DNA of 64,000 nucleotides from Spongilla lacustris (taxonomy: Eukaryota > Porifera > Demospongiae > Spongillida > Spongillidae): contig OX442420.1 in NCBI GenBank assembly GCA_949361645.1, forward strand, positions 9,130,735 to 9,194,734, given 5' to 3'. The position numbers and the translations under genes are program-made. The notes beneath the pieces are model-generated. The model was given only the letters and a program-made list of their open reading frames with translations, was not told where the DNA came from and ran no database searches. Shown here one piece after another: positions 35,218 to 47,640 of the stretch. Every line of letters begins with the position of its first letter. Position 1 is the first letter of the stretch.

Positions 35218-36540
35218 GGGTGTTTCAGACTGTTACGGATAGATATTTATCTCTCTTTCTGACTGCTAAAAGTGGCTTGTGTGTCTCAAGATGATAGTGT
35301 GCGGACTGGTTGAGAGAAATCTCTCTATCTCATTATTACATAGGTGTTGCTGTGTGGATAAAGGCCTCTCTGCCTCTTTGGTATGAATGGGTTGTCTCTC
35401 ACCATGACTGGTATAAATTGTCAGCTTTGTACAGAGGGGTCTAACTGTCTAAATTGTGGATAATGGTGTCTGTGTCTAACTTACAGTGAAGGTTCTAAAG
35501 TGTTTGTGCATTAGTGCTCATTTTTTACACTAGTACTGAGTGCTTGAGCCTTATGCTACCCCTTCTATTTCAGGAATCAGTGGTATGTGGTGTACATAAT
35601 GTACCTGCAGAGTAGAGTTGTGCTGCCTCAAGTACGTCTCTATGCACTTGTCTTTATGGCCTGGACCATGCACTGTCCCCAGTGATGGAGGAATAAAGAA
35701 CTGGATATACCAATCCTTTACCTCCATCTTCAAGTGTACTACATGATAACATGTCCAGCAATTGCGGACTTGAATAATTGAATAACCGCGTCACGCGTTA
35801 AAAATTAATTGAACGGGAAGTGAATGGAGATATATCTACTAACAAGCACGGTTCTTGTACAGAAGCTAAATCTTAAGTTTACACGGCAGATTATGGTAGT
35901 CATAATGATAGGCTATCCTTTGTATATTCTGGTCTCCGTGGAAATGTGTTCACTACAAATTCGAAACGCAGTTTTGTGTTTATTCCATACTTTGTACATG
36001 AAACATGCCAATATTTAGTTTCTTCTATTTGTTTCCAATCACTCAGACGCAAAATTCAAGTTTACACGTTTGAATATGAATGTCGAACTACCGAGGCAAT
36101 TTTTAGAGCAAGTGATATATTTTAGAGACCTACACACAGAATTCGAATGGCACTTTTATGAACCCCACTTCAAAATCTGGGACAATGTTAATGAATTATT
36201 CATAACTATTGTCATGTTATATTATAGCTGTGCATGGACGTACATGCACCAAGCAAGCACCGTCAGAAGTAAACGTAGGGCGTACGAGGCGCGCGTGCGA
36301 ACATGCACACTCTAGACTAGCTGCGATCATACCAACGTGCTTCTGTAAAGCGATTACCGGTAGGTACACGCGTACAAATGATGCAGTTCTCGGCTAGCGC
36401 TAGGCCTACTTCATAATACTATCGACTCGTCGAGCCACTAGCTAGGACAACTCTAGCTTGCTACAGCTAGCGCTAGGTTTGTGTCGAGTCAGTACCAGTA
36501 CGTGACGTGCGCAGTAATTAAAAGCAGATCGCGATTCGCA
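35218..36540. other. E5 interior, no recognised gene
   Basis: Single-copy-looking sequence after the left array. It holds short unrecognised frames (60 codons at 35,551-35,733 minus; 81 codons at 36,070-36,315 plus) without family resemblance. CpG density rises from about 36,240, leading into the promoter-like stretch before the next entry. Confidence 0.4.
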
Positions 36541-36784
36541 TCGACATAGCCGGGTGAGTACGTTTTAATAACGTTCACAGATACATTTGTGATTGTGGTA
36601 GAAGGACTCTACAAATATGTGGTCGAAAGATGTAGGTACTACAGGTAGTATACCAGTCGACATAGCCAAGATGCGTGGTATTTTAAAGGCTAAACAGGGC
36701 ATACTATTGCGTATCAACCACTCCTTTTCTAATATCACCAACATAGAGGTGTCGGTGTCTAAAGGTGATAAGCGCTGTTCGTAA
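36541..36784 (+). CDS. candidate small gene or first coding exon in the E5 interior
   Basis: A CpG-rich stretch with CGTGACGTGCGC at about 36,502 precedes a donor CCGG|GTGAGTACG (about 36,552) and an acceptor GATTGTGGTAG ending about 36,600. The next exon starts AAGGACTCTACAAATATG; the ATG at 36,617 opens a 55-codon frame (MWSKDVGTTGSIPVDIAKMR... to TAA at 36,782-36,784). The stop overlaps a GTAAGG donor at about 36,781, so the frame may instead continue by splicing. The product is not recognised. Support is splice-site and frame structure only. Confidence 0.3.
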
Positions 36785-37051
36785 GGAAGACAGTCGAGCT
36801 AGCCAGTGGGTGTGGCTTTAGTAACCGTTTCGCGCGCGTAGAAGTCACTTTACAATTACCGTATACCGCTCGAGTTCCAGCTAGCTAGCTCCGGTCCTAG
36901 CCTAACCGGCCTTGTAACTGGCCTAACTAATGACCAAAACCAAATACCAGAGTGTATAATAGTTGCACTTGTTTTAATTACATGTAAAGTAAATAGCCCA
37001 CGTCACGATCAGGTGATGAAGCTGAATGTTAGAATACAACCTCCTCACACC

Positions 37052-37245
37052 TGACCCCTCCCTACACCACACCCGTCCCTACACCACACCCCTCCCTACA
37101 CCACACCACACCCCTACACCACACCCCTCCCTACACCACACCCCTCCCTACACCACACCCCTCCCTACACCACACCCCTCCCTACACCACACCCCTCCCT
37201 ACACCACACCCCTCCCTACCATCACACCCCTACCTACTATCACAC
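37052..37245. repeat. 17-bp minisatellite (CTCCCTACACCACACCC)
   Basis: About ten tandem copies with small deletions, decaying into CCTACCATCACACC at the right. Open frames across it are repeat artefacts. Confidence 0.9.
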
Positions 37246-37301
37246 ACCTATTAATGTGTTCTCCAATAAGTTACATGCTAACAAGTTTAAGTCATTTGGT
37301 C

Positions 37302-39085
37302 CCTCCCCCCCCCCCCCCCCCCCCCCCCCCCCAACATATATATACTGCCCCAGAGTACTAGTAAACTTAGGGGGAAACATCACTGTCTATTGTAGAGTCC
37401 GGTGATAGTTACACAAAAGTCATTTAGCATTTACCTCCCCCACCCCCTCCCCCAAACATATGACCCATGCATATTGCTATGGCCATTAAACATTACATAC
37501 TGTCCTAACAATGTCCCAGAGTAAGGGAAACACTTCACTGTCCATTGTTTGAGTCAGGTGATAGAAATTTTAAGTTACACAAAAGTCACTAACCCCCCCC
37601 CCCCCCTCCCCCAAACATATGACCCATGCATATTGCTATGGCCATTAAGCATTACATACTATCCTAACAATGTCCCAGAGTAGGGGAAACACTTCACTGT
37701 CCATTGTTTGAGTCAGGTGATAGAAATTTTAAGTTACACAAAGTCACTAACCTCCCCCCCCCCATCCCCCAAACATATGACCCATGCATATTGCTATGGC
37801 CGCTAAACATTACATACTGTCCTAACAATGTCCCAGAGTAAGGGAAACACTTCACTGTCCATTGTTTGAGTCAGGTGATAGAAATTTTAAGTTACACAAA
37901 AGTCACTAACCCCCCCCCCCCTCCCCCAAACATATGACCCATGCATATTGCTATGGCCACTAAACATTACATAGTGTCCTAACAATGTCCCAGAGTAGGG
38001 GAAACACTTCACTGTCCATTGTTTGAGTCAGGTGATAGAAATTTTAAGTTACACAAAAGTCACTAACCCCCCCCCCCCCCTCCCCCAAACATATGACCCA
38101 TGCATATTGCTATGGCCACTAAACATTACATAGTGTCCTAACAATGTCCCAGAGTAGGGGAAACACTTCACTGTCCATTGTTTGAGTCAGGTGATAGAAA
38201 TTTTAAGTTACACAAAAGTCACTAACCCCCCCCCCCCCTCCCCCAAACATATGACCCATGCATATTGCTATGGCCATTAAGCATTACATACTATCCTAAC
38301 AATGTCCCAGAGTAGGGGAAACACTTCACTGTCCATTGTTTGAGTCAGGTGATAGAAATTTTAAGTTACACAAAGTCACTAACCTCCCCCCCCCCCCATC
38401 CCCCAAACATATGACCCATGCATATTGCTATGGCCGCTAAACATTACATACTGTCCCAATCATGTCCCAGAGTAGGGGAAACACTTCACTGTCCATTGTT
38501 TGAGTCAAGTGATAGGTTACACAAAAGTCACTAACCCCCCCCTCCCCCAAACATATGACCCATGCATATTGCTATGGCCACTAAACATTACATACTATCC
38601 TAACAATGTCCCAGAGTAGGGGAAACACTTCACAGTCCATTGTTTGAGTCAGGTGATAAGTTACACAAAAGTCACTAACCCCCCCCCCCCCCCCCCCTCC
38701 CCCAAACATATGACCCATGCATATTGCTATGGCCACTAAACATTACATACTATCCTAACAATGTCCCAGAGTAGGGGAAACACTTCACTGTCCATGGTGA
38801 TAGAAATTTTAAGTTACACAAAAGTCACTAACCCCCCCCCCCCTTCACCCAAACATTTGACCCATGCATATTGCTATGCCCACTAAACATTACATAGTGT
38901 CCTAACAATGTCCCAGAGTAGGGGAAACACTTCACTGTCCATTGTTTGTCAGGTGATAGAAATTTTGAGTTACACAAAAGTCACTACCAATCCTTTTCCC
39001 GAAGTTGCGGATCTGTTTTGCCGACTTCCCTTACCTACATTGTTCTACCAACCAGAGGCCCTCCCCCAAACATATGACCCATGCA
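37302..39085. repeat. 158-bp satellite with a long C tract in each unit
   Basis: About eleven copies. Each has a C8-C18 run, TCCCCCAAACATATGACCCA, TGCATATTGCTATGGCC, ACATTACATACTGTCCTAAC, AATGTCCCAGAGTAGGGGAA, ACACTTCACTGTCCATTGTT, GAGTCAGGTGATAG and TTACACAAAAGTCACTAA. The landmark GACCCATGCATATTGC sits at about 37462, 37620, 37779, 37937, 38094, 38255, 38416, 38568, 38712 and 38859. The first and last units are degenerate, and three units lack the AAATTTTAAG segment. Confidence 0.92.
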
Positions 39086-39469
39086 CTTGTTAGGGTGCTT
39101 TTCAAAAGTTTCCATATTGAATAATATAACCATGTCAAATACAATAAGTGTGAATACAGTAAATCACAAGAAGGCATAAGAATCCAACTACACTTATCAG
39201 GATACTGAGTTTCACAATGCACACACTAATGAATATAGCTTCTAATGACAGCTGCATAGGAAAATGTTGGCATATTGGATGGAGGATGATCTGTTGAATG
39301 GGAGGAGAGAGAGAGGATAATACAACACGCACATTGTCAATGGATTGGTTCTCAGTGGCATATGCACCTCTCCATTGTCCCTGCCTCCACCACATTTTGC
39401 AGCTTTGCAGGCGTACCATAACGTGCAGATGATGGAAGGTAGTCAGGGACCATCAAGGTCCTGCACGAC
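39086..39469. other. gene-free stretch in the E5 interior
   Basis: Unique-looking sequence after the satellite. Short frames on both strands have no family resemblance, and no RNA gene or mobile-element end was seen. Confidence 0.4.
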
Positions 39470-40060
39470 CACATTAATTATGGAGGACACACATGTATCG
39501 GCATGGTACTCTATCTGCTGGCATAGGTAGCTCAAGCAGGTCATTACAGCAAGCTTCTCTTCATATTTATTTATCCTATATTATATGTAGCCAAATAAGA
39601 ACTCTGCATCTTACATCAGATAAGGTACAGCTGCAACACACCTACACAACCATATGTGTACATAAGTACACAATAGGAAAGCATGTTTGGGGGTGGGAGG
39701 GGAGGAAAGGAGGGTTGGTGTCACTGTGTGTAGGGAAGAAGGGTGGTGTGTGGAAGGGAGACAGTGTGTGGGGTGGGGAGAAGAACCATATTTTGAATCA
39801 GATAAAAGCACTGTACAAGTAAGGAGCAGCTGTAAATCAAATAAATAACCACATGTGTACATAGGTAGGTTAGGTGCACAATATGAATATGATATTAACA
39901 TCACCAGGTCCATGGAAAACATTTCCTTACTACACTGTACATGTACTGTCTCTAAGTCTTTGACCAAAATCCTAGGCTACATTATAGCTGTAAGGTCAGT
40001 TAGCAATGTGGGAAATAGTAGTTAGTGTGCCAAGTGTTAAGATACATGTATATGACCAGA

Positions 40061-40121
<61 letters not shown>

Positions 40122-40746
40122 TGTGTGTGTGTGTGCATAAGTGTGTGTGTGTGTGCATAAGTGTGTGTGTGTGTGCATAAGTGTGTGTGTGTGTGCATAA
40201 GTGTGTGTGTGTGTGTGCATAAGTGTGTGTGTGTGCATAAGTGTGTGTGTGTGTGCATAAGTGTGTGTGTGTGCATAAGTGTGTAGCATGTGTGGACTGA
40301 TGGATAAATGGCATTAACTACACAATGACCACACAACTACATGTAGCAGTAAAGTTAACAAACCATACATGCTGTCTCTTACATGTAACTACCTGTACAA
40401 GGGTACCTTAGAACATTATTTTCATTAACCCTGTACACTCTCAATTTACGACCATTCTCATAGACCATTCAGTATGACCACATTAAAGACGGAAGGTTAT
40501 ACGCAATTATGGAGGACACACATGTATTGGCATGGTACTCTATCTGCTGACATGGTTAGTTCAAGCAGGCCATTACAGCTATACTAGCAAAGGTTCCCCT
40601 GTATCTTATATCAAATAAAGCTACAGCTGCAACACACTTACACAACCACATGTGTACATAAGTGAACAATACGAAAGCCCTTCCCTCAAGTGTGGGGGGA
40701 AGGAGGGGAAGGAAAGGAAGTTGGTGCGTGTAGGGAAGAAGGGGGT

Positions 40747-40782
<36 letters not shown>

Positions 40783-41290
40783 GGAGACAGTGTAAGAAGG
40801 GTAGTGTGTGGGGTTGTAGGGAGAACTATATCTTGAATCAGATAAAAGCAGGGCAGCTGTTAAAACAACAACCACATGTATACATAGGTAGGTGCACAAT
40901 ATGAATATGATATTAACAGGCGTCCCATTCCTTCTTGTACTGGCTACATTTATAGCTGTAAGGTCAGTTAACAATGTGGGAAATAAGAGTTAGTGTGCCA
41001 AGTGTTACGATACAAGCTCAATGTGTGTGCATAAGTGTGTGTGAGAGCGTGCATGTGCATGTTGACAAGTGTGTGTGTGTGTGTGTGGACTGATGGATAA
41101 AAGGGGACCACACAACTACATGTAGCTATCAAGTTAAATGCTGTCAAAGTCCTTAGAACATTATTTTCATTAAACCTATACACTCTCAACGTACAACCAC
41201 ACACATGGAGTAAATTCAAACTGAAACATTCACTGAACACTTTCAACCACCACATTGCAGTACATGATAACACTATACCATAAGGTCAGT
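39470..41290. repeat. direct duplication of a unit of about 1 kb
   Basis: The block from ATTATGGAGGACACACATGT at about 39,477 recurs at 40,505. The order TGGTACTCTATCTGCTG, TACAGCTGCAACACAC, CATGTGTACATA, GGGTGGTGTGTG, ATATGAATATGATATTAACA, CTGTAAGGTCAGTTA, TGTGGGAAATA and AGTTAGTGTGCCAAGTGTTA is repeated with about 10-15% visible difference. The TG microsatellites inside differ greatly in length. A partial third start (TAAGGTCAGTTAACCCTGT) occurs near 41,281. Confidence 0.75.
40062..40284. repeat. TG microsatellite and 20-bp GTGTGTGTGCATAA minisatellite
   Basis: (TG)n of about 50 bp, then nine units of (TG)n-CATAA with 14-22-bp spacing. Confidence 0.9.
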
Positions 41291-41400
41291 TAACCCTGTA
41301 GAGTGCATGTGAATAGGCAGGATGCATAACATAACACCACACATGACCAAGTCCCTAACGACTGTGTTGGAGATAATTTGTAAGGCTTATTTAGAACCAC

Positions 41401-43020
41401 TCTCTCGGCTACATGCCTTAACCCCTGACACTCTTATAAAAGCACACCAAACTCACAGGACTGTTTCTCTCGGCTACATGCCTTTACCCCTGACACTCTT
41501 ATAAAAGCACACCACACTCACAGGACTGTTTCTCTCGGCTACATGCCTTAACCCCTGACACTCTCCTCGGTTACATGCCTTAACCCCTGACACTCTTATA
41601 AAAGCACACCACACTCTAAGGACTGTTTCTCTCGGCTACATGCCTTAACACTTGACACTCTTATAAAAGCACACCACACTCACCAGGACTGTTTCTCTCG
41701 GCTACATGCCTTAACCCCTGACACTCTTATAAAAGCACACCACACTCACAGGACTGTTTCTCTCGGCTACATGCCTTAACCCCTGATATTCTTATAAAAG
41801 CACACCACACTCGCCAGGACTGTTTCTCTCGGCTACATGCCTTAACCCTGTTATAAAAGCACACCACACTCACAGGACTGTTTCTCTCGGCTACATGCCA
41901 TAACCCCTGACACTCTTATAAAAGCACACCACACTCACAGGACTGTTTCTCTCGGCTACATGCCTTAACCCCTGACACTCTTATAAAAGCACACCACACT
42001 CACAGGACTGTTTCTCTCGGCTACATGCCTTAACCCCTGATACTCTTATAAAAGCACACCACACTCGCCAGGACTGTTTCTCTCGGCTACATGCCTTAAC
42101 CCTGTTATAAAAGCACACCACACTCACAGGACTGTTTCTCTCGGCTACATGCCATAACCCCTGACACTCTTATAAAAGCACACCACACTCACAGGACTGT
42201 TTCTCTCGGCTACATGCCTTAACCCCTGACTCTCTTATAAAAGCACACCACACTCACAGGACTGTTTCTCTCGGCTACATGCCTTAACCCCTGACACACT
42301 CACTGGGCTGTTTCTCTCGGCTATGTCGTTTAACCCCTGACACTATTAACACACTCACTAGGCTGTTTCTCTCGGCTATGTACTTTAACCACTGACACTT
42401 TTAATACACCCACTGGGCTGCAATGTACTTTAACCCTTGACACTCTTAACACACTCACTGGGCTGTTTCTATTGGCTATGTCGTTTAACCCCTGACACTT
42501 TTAACACACTCACTGGGCTGTTTCTCTCGGCTATGCCGTTTAACCCCTGACACTCTTAACACACTCACTGGGCTGTTTCTCTCGGCTATGTACTTTAACC
42601 CCTGACACTTTTAATACAACCACTGGGCTGTTTCTCTCGGCTATGTCGTTTAACCCCTGACACTCTTAACACAACCACTGGGCTGCTTCTCTCGGTTATG
42701 TACTTTAACCCTTGACACTCTTAACACACTCACTGGGCGGCTGTGTCGCTTAACCCCTGACACTATTAACACACACACTGGGCTGCTTCTCTCGGCTATG
42801 TACTTTAACCCTTGACACTCTTTACACACCCACAAGGCTGTTTCTTTCGGCTATGTGCCTTAACCCCTGACACTCTTACAAAGACCACACCCACAGGACT
42901 CTTTTTGCCGCTAAGTTGATTAACCCTTCGAACTCTTACAATAACCACACCCACAGGGCTATTTTTGCCGTTAATTTGATTAACCCTTCACACTCTTAAT
43001 ACAAAGAGCACACGCACAGG
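41401..43020. repeat. 65-bp tandem array with TATAAAAG units, grading into a 55-60-bp variant
   Basis: In 41,401-42,300 the unit is TTTCTCTCGGCTACATGCCT, TAACCCCTGACACTC, TTATAAAAGCACACC, ACACTCACAGGACTG, with about fourteen copies. Two copies have the same internal deletion (AACCCTGTTATAAAAG), showing block duplication of four units. From about 42,290 the unit becomes CACTGGGCTGTTTCTCTCGG, CTATGTACTTTAACCCCTGA, CACTCTTAACACACT, without the TATAAAAG block. It decays to degenerate copies near 43,020. Confidence 0.9.
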
Positions 43021-43067
43021 CCCCTTTTTATGGTTGAGTTGCTTAAAACTTTCTTGCAAAAGCTAGT

Positions 43068-43142
43068 TGGGCTTGCGCGACCTTCGCATTTTGGCGGAAC
43101 GTGGTACCTGGAACGTTTCCGCTAAACGCGAAGGTCGGGCTA
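43068..43142. repeat. hairpin relative of 6,473-6,527
   Basis: AGTTGGGCTTGCGCGACCTT-CGC at the left and GCGAAGGTCGGGCTA at the right, separated by about 37 bp with a GGAACGTGGTACCTGGAACG core. Same arm sequence as the 6.5-kb hairpin, with substitutions and a longer loop. Probably another copy of the same small family. Confidence 0.6.
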
Positions 43143-43957
43143 TCACGACAAATTGCTTTTAGAGCATCCTTGCAAGCCATGCAACACACATTCACTTCAC
43201 AACTTACGGAAGGTTCAGTATCATAATTTTGAACCTGCGTCGCGTGAGCTATAAGAGTCTGGGAACGAGTACGCAGTCAATTAAATTTTGCGCATGCGTA
43301 TGTTGTATTTAAGTTTTTTAGCTACAAAACGAGAGTTTTAGCACCCAAAAATACAGGACTAGTCTTTTTATACGCTACCTACTATGCGGCGTTCATAAAA
43401 TAACTTGTTGTTGTAAATAAAGTTAATTAATTTTAATTAATAATTAGCCATTTTGAAAGTATGATAAATCATAAAATAATCTGGAAAATATATTGGTGAA
43501 ACCAGAATTTTAATATCATCATCCTATAGTAACTTATTATTCATGTCCTCAATTGCTGGCCATGAAGAATTGTCAAGGTCACATGACTACCATTTTGTGT
43601 TTTTGTGTGTAAAGACCTGTATGTACAGTTTTTAGAAATAACATGATAACAAAGGCAAATATGAAGGAAGTTATGTGCATTTGTGGAATCCTATGTAGTT
43701 ATAATGAGCTCCACCCACAATAGGGCAATGCACATTGACAGAGGGAGCTACTGTAACTTGTTCTGGGAGAGAGGGTTATGGTTGTGCAAGTTTGAATGGC
43801 AAGTGACTATGGATCACTGTACTGTTAATACAAATTAACTCGCAGTTACAATAATATGCACTTGGATTACAATATTGACATAATAGCTTGCACAAATAAG
43901 TTCTAAAAGTAGTTTTCTATATGTAGTCCTAAAACTTCAACAATCTTTTGTGCTCTT
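43143..43957. other. gene-free stretch 3' of the transposase
   Basis: Contains an NRF1-like TGCGCATGCGTA near 43,289 and AT-rich sequence. No ORF, tRNA or element terminus was recognised; in particular no TIR partner for sequence upstream of the transposase was found. The transposase polyadenylation region should fall near 43,900-43,957. Confidence 0.4.
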
Positions 43958-44947
43958 TTAAATAGTTACACATTTAGTAGCATTTTTAACCATTTGGTTC
44001 GGTATATCACTGATGGCATCTGATATGGCTTGTTTGAGGTCTGGGATAGTTTTGGGGCTCTGTGCGTACACAATTCCTTTCAGGTAACCCCAAAGCCAAA
44101 AATCCAAAGGTGTCAAATCCGGACTTCTTGCAGGCCATGGAATTGGCCCTCCACGGCCCATCCATCTGTCCTCGAAGGTGTTGTTTAGCCATTCTGTGAC
44201 TTCATGAAAATAGTGAGATGGTGCTCCATCTTGTTGAAATATTATTTCCTCAATTTTGTCCTCATCAAGAGATGATTGGAGATATGGCCAAAGGCGTTTT
44301 AACATTCCTAGATATGACTTTCCTGTCACTGTGCCCTGTTCAAAAAAGTATGGTCCTATGATTTCATCATTAAGGAGTCCACACCAGACCATGATGCCTT
44401 CCTTTTTATATGCCCTGTCAACTGTTTTTCGAGGATTGGTTTTGGCCCATGTGATTGCATTATGGATGTTTACTTTACCATTTAATTTAAATATTGCCTC
44501 ATCCGTCCACAAAATATTCTCCTCATATTCATTGTTGTACTCGACCTTCTCCAACCATTCCTCTGCCCATTCCACTCTTTTCTCGTGGTCTCCTTCTTTC
44601 AGTTCCTGAACCATTCTGCTCCTGTAAGCTTTCATCTTCAAGTCTTTTCTGACAATTGTTCGTACTGTGCTATATGGTATATCTGTGGCACATGATATTC
44701 GCCTCAATGATAACTCAGGGTCATCATTGATTTTCCTATCTATAGCCTGTATGTTGACTGGACTTCTTCCACTTCTCCTCCTCCCTGAATGCTTACAATC
44801 ATCTGTGCCACCAGTGTCATAGAATCGTTTCACTGTCCTTAGCACAGTGGATGGGCTTAGAGTGCCATGTCCAGGATACTTCACCTTGAACTGTCTAACT
44901 GTTTCACTTGCATTTCTCGTTTCTGCATAAAGCATCACAATAGTCAC
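43958..44947 (-). CDS. Tc1/mariner-superfamily transposase, DD41D type
   Basis: Uninterrupted frame with the IS630/Tc1/mariner layout. The N-terminal helix-turn-helix half reads YAETRNASETVRQFKVKYPG, SPSTVLRTVKRFYDTG, GRRRSGRSPVNIQAID, LSLRRISCATDIPYSTVRTI. The catalytic half has first Asp in ILWTDEAIF, second in IIFQQDGAPSH and third in ARSPDLTPLDFWLWGYLKG. I count 41 residues between the second Asp and the Asp of PLDF, hence DD41D. FQQDGA and FWLWGYLK resemble the arthropod rosa-type/DUF4817-containing branch. The longest frame opens with GTG at 44,947; the first ATG after the TATA box is at 44,935 (325 residues), and no ATG lies between, so I prefer that start. All three acidic residues are intact, so it may be active. 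It is the only transposase with an intact frame in the window and lies inside E5. Confidence 0.93.
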   Translation of the reverse strand: MTIVMLYAETRNASETVRQFKVKYPGHGTLSPSTVLRTVKRFYDTGGTDDCKHSGRRRSGRSPVNIQAIDRKINDDPELSLRRISCATDIPYSTVRTIVRKDLKMKAYRSRMVQELKEGDHEKRVEWAEEWLEKVEYNNEYEENILWTDEAIFKLNGKVNIHNAITWAKTNPRKTVDRAYKKEGIMVWCGLLNDEIIGPYFFEQGTVTGKSYLGMLKRLWPYLQSSLDEDKIEEIIFQQDGAPSHYFHEVTEWLNNTFEDRWMGRGGPIPWPARSPDLTPLDFWLWGYLKGIVYAQSPKTIPDLKQAISDAISDIPNQMVKNATKCVTI

Positions 44948-45009
44948 TCTCTGATCCTTTGTAAGCTGTACAAAATGATTTCAGTATGTAGTTTTTTTTC
45001 CTGCAGTGC

Positions 45010-45120
45010 TTTTATAGTGCAGTGGAGCAATTCTATTGGTTCCCGCCAATCACAGCGCTGGAGTGATTCTATTGGTTCCCGCCCAATCACAGTGGAGTGT
45101 TTCTATTGGTTCCCGCCAAA
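45010..45120 (-). promoter_or_regulatory. transposase promoter: three E2F+CCAAT modules and a TATA box
   Basis: On the minus strand, three copies of (T)GGCGGGAACCAATAGAA lie at 45,101-45,119, 45,068-45,084 and 45,031-45,048. Each joins an E2F-type GGCGGGAA to a CCAAT box; two also carry an inverted CCAAT (TGATTGG) just upstream. TATAAAA follows at 45,016-45,010, about 75 bp from the preferred ATG. Spacing is about 35-37 bp. This matches the NF-Y plus E2F arrangement of S-phase genes in animals; function is inferred. Confidence 0.7.
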
Positions 45121-45165
45121 ATGCACTACAGCTAATTGATCCTTATTTCCTGTACTTTCTCACAG

Positions 45166-45241
45166 GCACGTGATATTGAGGTTTATTGCTTTTCAGTCCT
45201 ACATCAAGATGTATTCAATCTGATGGAGGATATTAACATAG
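45166..45241 (+). other. possible exon on the opposite side of the transposase promoter
   Basis: Between a TTTCTCACAG acceptor and an ATAG|GTACCA donor lies a 76-nt segment open as ARDIEVYCFSVLHQDVFNLM-EDINI. It points away from the transposase, so the promoter could be bidirectional. One short open segment is weak evidence. Confidence 0.15.
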
Positions 45242-46110
45242 GTACCATATTATCTTATATGTTATCTGTATTAGTGTCAATGTATTATTGTGTGTGTTTG
45301 CATATGTATATGTAAATATGTGAGACTGTGATTTTAAAATTCAGCCTATTTTTAACAGTATCTTTTTTATTTGTGTAATTGTGAGAACATGGTTAGGTTT
45401 AACTGCACACACACTTGTGTGGTCACGTGCATGGGAGCATAGAATAACTCACCAGACCTAAATGTAGTTTCTTAGCATAGGGAGATGGGAGACAGGGAGA
45501 TAAAGTTGTAGAAAGGTGACAGATAGATGTATGGTGAGGATGGGATAGGAGCGTGAACGAATGAAGTTGCTGAAGTTGCTGGCTGTTACATGTATCCTTT
45601 GGGAGTGCATGTGTGTGGTGTAGAAGAGCCTTTTCTTGGGAGTATCTGACCTTATGAACTGTATCACATGTACCTGCAGGCCAATAGGAGCATGAGAAAG
45701 CAAACAGAATGTTATGTTTCTGTATTCCTTTGATGTCTAGTAGTGCAGTAAGAGGAGGGGCTTAAAACACCTCCCCATGACCTCTATGAATAATTTGCAT
45801 TGATTATGACACCTGCAACCTCCCACAATCCTCCTACCCATCCTATCTCACACATATTCATGAAAGCAGAAAGAAAGGTTCCTCTGTCCAACATGCACAG
45901 ATAAAGGTCCTATGGTTGCACAAGCAGTGGGGAGTAATTCCTCTGTTGCACAGAAGTCTCAGTTACAGAAAGGTTCCACTGTGTCATCTGCCTCAGTGAT
46001 AGAGAGAAAGGTACCTATTTTAGGCAGTTGAAAAGAGGTCTCTCAGCTTCCAAAACAGAGGGTGGCAGTTCTGTTTCCTGGACCATGAGTTTAGTTGATT
46101 AATAGTGAAA
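45242..46110. other. gene-free stretch in the E5 interior
   Basis: No recognisable ORF. From about 45,840 there are loose repeats of AGAAAGGTTCC/TCTGT and CAGT motifs of low order. Nothing else seen. Confidence 0.4.
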
Positions 46111-46113
46111 TAG

Positions 46114-47084
<971 letters not shown>

Positions 47085-47640
47085 ACATGTATATCACCAT
47101 TGGGACCCCATTTTGTGTACCATTGGGACCCCTCTAATGTTTACATTATAGGGACCACACAACAGTGGGACCCCCCTTTTGTGTACACCATTAAAACTTT
47201 TAATGTGTGCGCGAACAGGACCTCTCTTATGTGTCCACCATTGGGACCCCTCTTATGTGTGCACCATTGGGACCCCTCTTATGTGTGCACCATTGGGACC
47301 CCTCTAATGTTTACATTATAGGGACCACACAACAGTGGGACCCCCCTTTTGTGTACACCATTAAAACTTTTAATGTGTGCGCGAACAGGACCTCTCTTAT
47401 GTGTCCACCATTGGGACCCCTCTTATGTGTGCACCATTGGGACCCCTCTTATGTGTGCACCATTGGGACCCCTCTTATGTGTGCACCATTGAGACCCCTC
47501 TTATGTGTGCACCATTGGGACCCCTCTTATGTGTGCACCATTGGGACCCCTCTTATGTGTACACCATTGGGACCCCTCTTATGTGTACACCATTGGGACC
47601 CCTCTTATGTGTACACCATTGGGACCCCTATTAGGCCCTA
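47085..47640. repeat. 26-bp minisatellite (GCACCATTGGGACCCCTCTT-ATGTGT) with an internal 170-bp duplication
   Basis: About seventeen units. A block containing TTTACATTATAGGGACCACA, CAACAGTGGGACCCCCC and TGCGCGAACAGGACC occurs twice (about 47,137-47,220 and 47,307-47,390), so a 170-bp higher-order duplication is embedded. 26 bp without stops keeps all three frames open, giving false proteins of up to 144 residues. A shorter relative lies at 52,600-52,690, mirrored at 30,250-30,360. Confidence 0.9.

Noticed and set aside
44256..44609. 117-codon plus-strand frame
   Set aside because: Antisense shadow of the transposase.
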